DNA of 64,000 bases, taken from Candidatus Harpocratesius repetitus (GTDB lineage: Archaea; Asgardarchaeota; Lokiarchaeia; Sigyniarchaeales; Promethearchaeaceae). The notes beneath the pieces are model-generated. The model had not been told where the DNA came from and did not search any database. It worked only from the letters and a program-made list of their open reading frames with translations. The stretch lies in contig JAIZWK010000001.1 in NCBI GenBank assembly GCA_021498095.1, positions 1,413,666 through 1,477,665 on the forward strand, written 5' to 3'. Shown one piece after another: positions 63,484-64,000 of the stretch. Both the position numbers and the translations under genes were made by a program. Positions within the stretch are counted from its first letter, which is position 1; every line of letters begins with the position of its first letter.

Positions 63484-63741
63484 ATGGCGAAAATTTCGTT
63501 AAAAATTTGCTGTGGAATGAATTGTTTGGCACATGGGGGACAAGAACTTCTTGACTTAGTGGAAGATTCTCCTACGTACACAGCATATGTTGAATTAGCA
63601 TGTGTTGAATGTTTAAATACATGTGGAGATCGCGGCTATAATTCACCAGTTGTGGAATTAAATGGTAAAATCTACTCAAATATGACTGCTGAAAAATTAA
63701 TGGAGCTGCTTGATCAATTGATCCAAACTAATAATAATTAA
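63484..63741 (+). CDS. Thioredoxin-like [2Fe-2S] ferredoxin-type protein (NuoE-like)
   Basis: An 85-residue protein with the fold and cysteine pattern of thioredoxin-like [2Fe-2S] proteins: LKICCGMNCLAHGG (about residues 6-19) and ACVECLNTCGDRGYNSPVVELNG (broken here as ACVECLNTCGDRGY and SPVVELNG, about 39-60). These match the CxGxxC and CxxxC ligands of NuoE-type subunits. It is followed after 59 bp by a gene that starts at 63801, possibly its redox partner. Confidence 0.75.
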   Translation: MAKISLKICCGMNCLAHGGQELLDLVEDSPTYTAYVELACVECLNTCGDRGYNSPVVELNGKIYSNMTAEKLMELLDQLIQTNNN

Positions 63742-63800
63742 ATAATTGATTCAAAATCGATTATATTGTTAAAATTTAACTCTATCGGAGCTGCTTTCCT

Positions 63801-64000
63801 ATGCCTTTACCATCTTTGAATATTTTTGAAAAAATGCGGGGATTATATACCCCTGTAATAAATATTAGGCGTCACGTTCTCTCTGAAGTAGGAAGAATGG
63901 TTGTCGAAGGAAGACCTCCACATTACATTGAAGAAATACCTTATCGAGTAATTCCTAAATCAACACCAACTTATCGTGAATCTGTTTTCAAAGAAAGAGC
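63801..64000 (+). CDS. N-terminal fragment of an Fe-S associated protein (continues beyond window)
   Basis: Sixty-six codons from ATG 63801 to the window end: MPLPSLNIFEKMRGLYTPVI, then RRHVLSEVGRMVVEGRPPHY, IEEIPYRVIP and YRESVFKERA. The last parts resemble the beginning of ferredoxin- or hydrogenase-associated polyferredoxin proteins, but the diagnostic cysteines would lie beyond the window. The adjacent NuoE-like gene supports an electron-transfer role. Confidence 0.55.
   Translation, partial: MPLPSLNIFEKMRGLYTPVINIRRHVLSEVGRMVVEGRPPHYIEEIPYRVIPKSTPTYRESVFKER

Overview
The window is a gene-dense, AT-rich stretch (roughly 30% G+C by eye) of an archaeal chromosome, most likely from an Asgard (Promethearchaeota) lineage. 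Archaeal identity rests on information-processing genes: exosome Csl4, RNA polymerase Rpo11/RpoL, proteasome beta, archaeal GltX, RFC small subunit, TruA, DUF99 and an archaeal RNase III-like protein. Asgard affiliation is inferred from an Arf-family small GTPase, roadblock/longin-like proteins, secreted proteins with C-terminal membrane anchors, and candidate selenoprotein genes with eukaryote-like SECIS elements, a trait described for Lokiarchaeota. The exact lineage cannot be fixed from this window.

Layout. 1-3.7 kb: a METTL5-like rRNA methyltransferase (partial), then csl4, a small ORF, rpo11, an RNase III-like gene and DUF99. 3.8-12.2 kb: Arf-like GTPase, GNAT, MFS transporter, membrane proteins, GrpB-like nucleotidyltransferase, a serine-palmitoyltransferase-like PLP enzyme and an extended SDR. 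12.4-24.2 kb: proteasome beta, DUF2156 acyltransferase, secreted M14 carboxypeptidase, tandem-HTH regulator, hotdog thioesterase, GltX, CPBP protease, an MtxX-like protein, TruA and RfcS. 24.5-27.3 kb: two Lrp/AsnC paralogues and an intact insertion sequence with 22-bp inverted repeats and an 8-bp target duplication. 27.3-48.9 kb: ion permease, then a redox block (pyridine nucleotide-disulfide oxidoreductase, glutaredoxin, ferredoxin-thioredoxin reductase, flavodiiron protein), a catalytically dead beta-lactamase-fold membrane protein, a roadblock-V4R operon, an acyl-CoA dehydrogenase fused to a rubredoxin-like domain, superoxide reductase, rubrerythrin and an old-yellow-enzyme-type reductase. 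49-58.5 kb: LRR protein, HTH regulator, orphan 2-oxoacid:ferredoxin oxidoreductase beta subunit, rubredoxin, DUF4143 ATPase, LarE, ferritin and several decayed genes. 58.9-64 kb: small hypotheticals, tRNA-Trp with an unusual D-loop intron, a multi-Sec candidate gene, a roadblock-like protein and Fe-S proteins.

The most notable discovery is a pair of candidate selenoprotein genes that ordinary gene calling truncates or misses: a HesB-like gene on the minus strand (one in-frame UGA) and a GDCCVxC-type gene on the plus strand (four in-frame UGAs, no UAA or UAG). Each is followed by a predicted RNA fold with the same design: a basal helix, a k-turn-type UGA/GA quartet, an 8-bp helix, an AUAAAYC apical sequence at fixed spacing, and a small accessory hairpin 3' of the core. 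Two unrelated genes sharing this design argue strongly for SECIS function.

Functionally, the NAD(P)H-dependent oxidoreductase, rubredoxin, flavodiiron protein, superoxide reductase, rubrerythrin and ferritin would form an oxygen and peroxide detoxification set for an anaerobe; the glutaredoxin, ferredoxin-thioredoxin reductase, 2-oxoacid oxidoreductase and ACAD-rubredoxin fusion are consistent with ferredoxin-based anaerobic metabolism.
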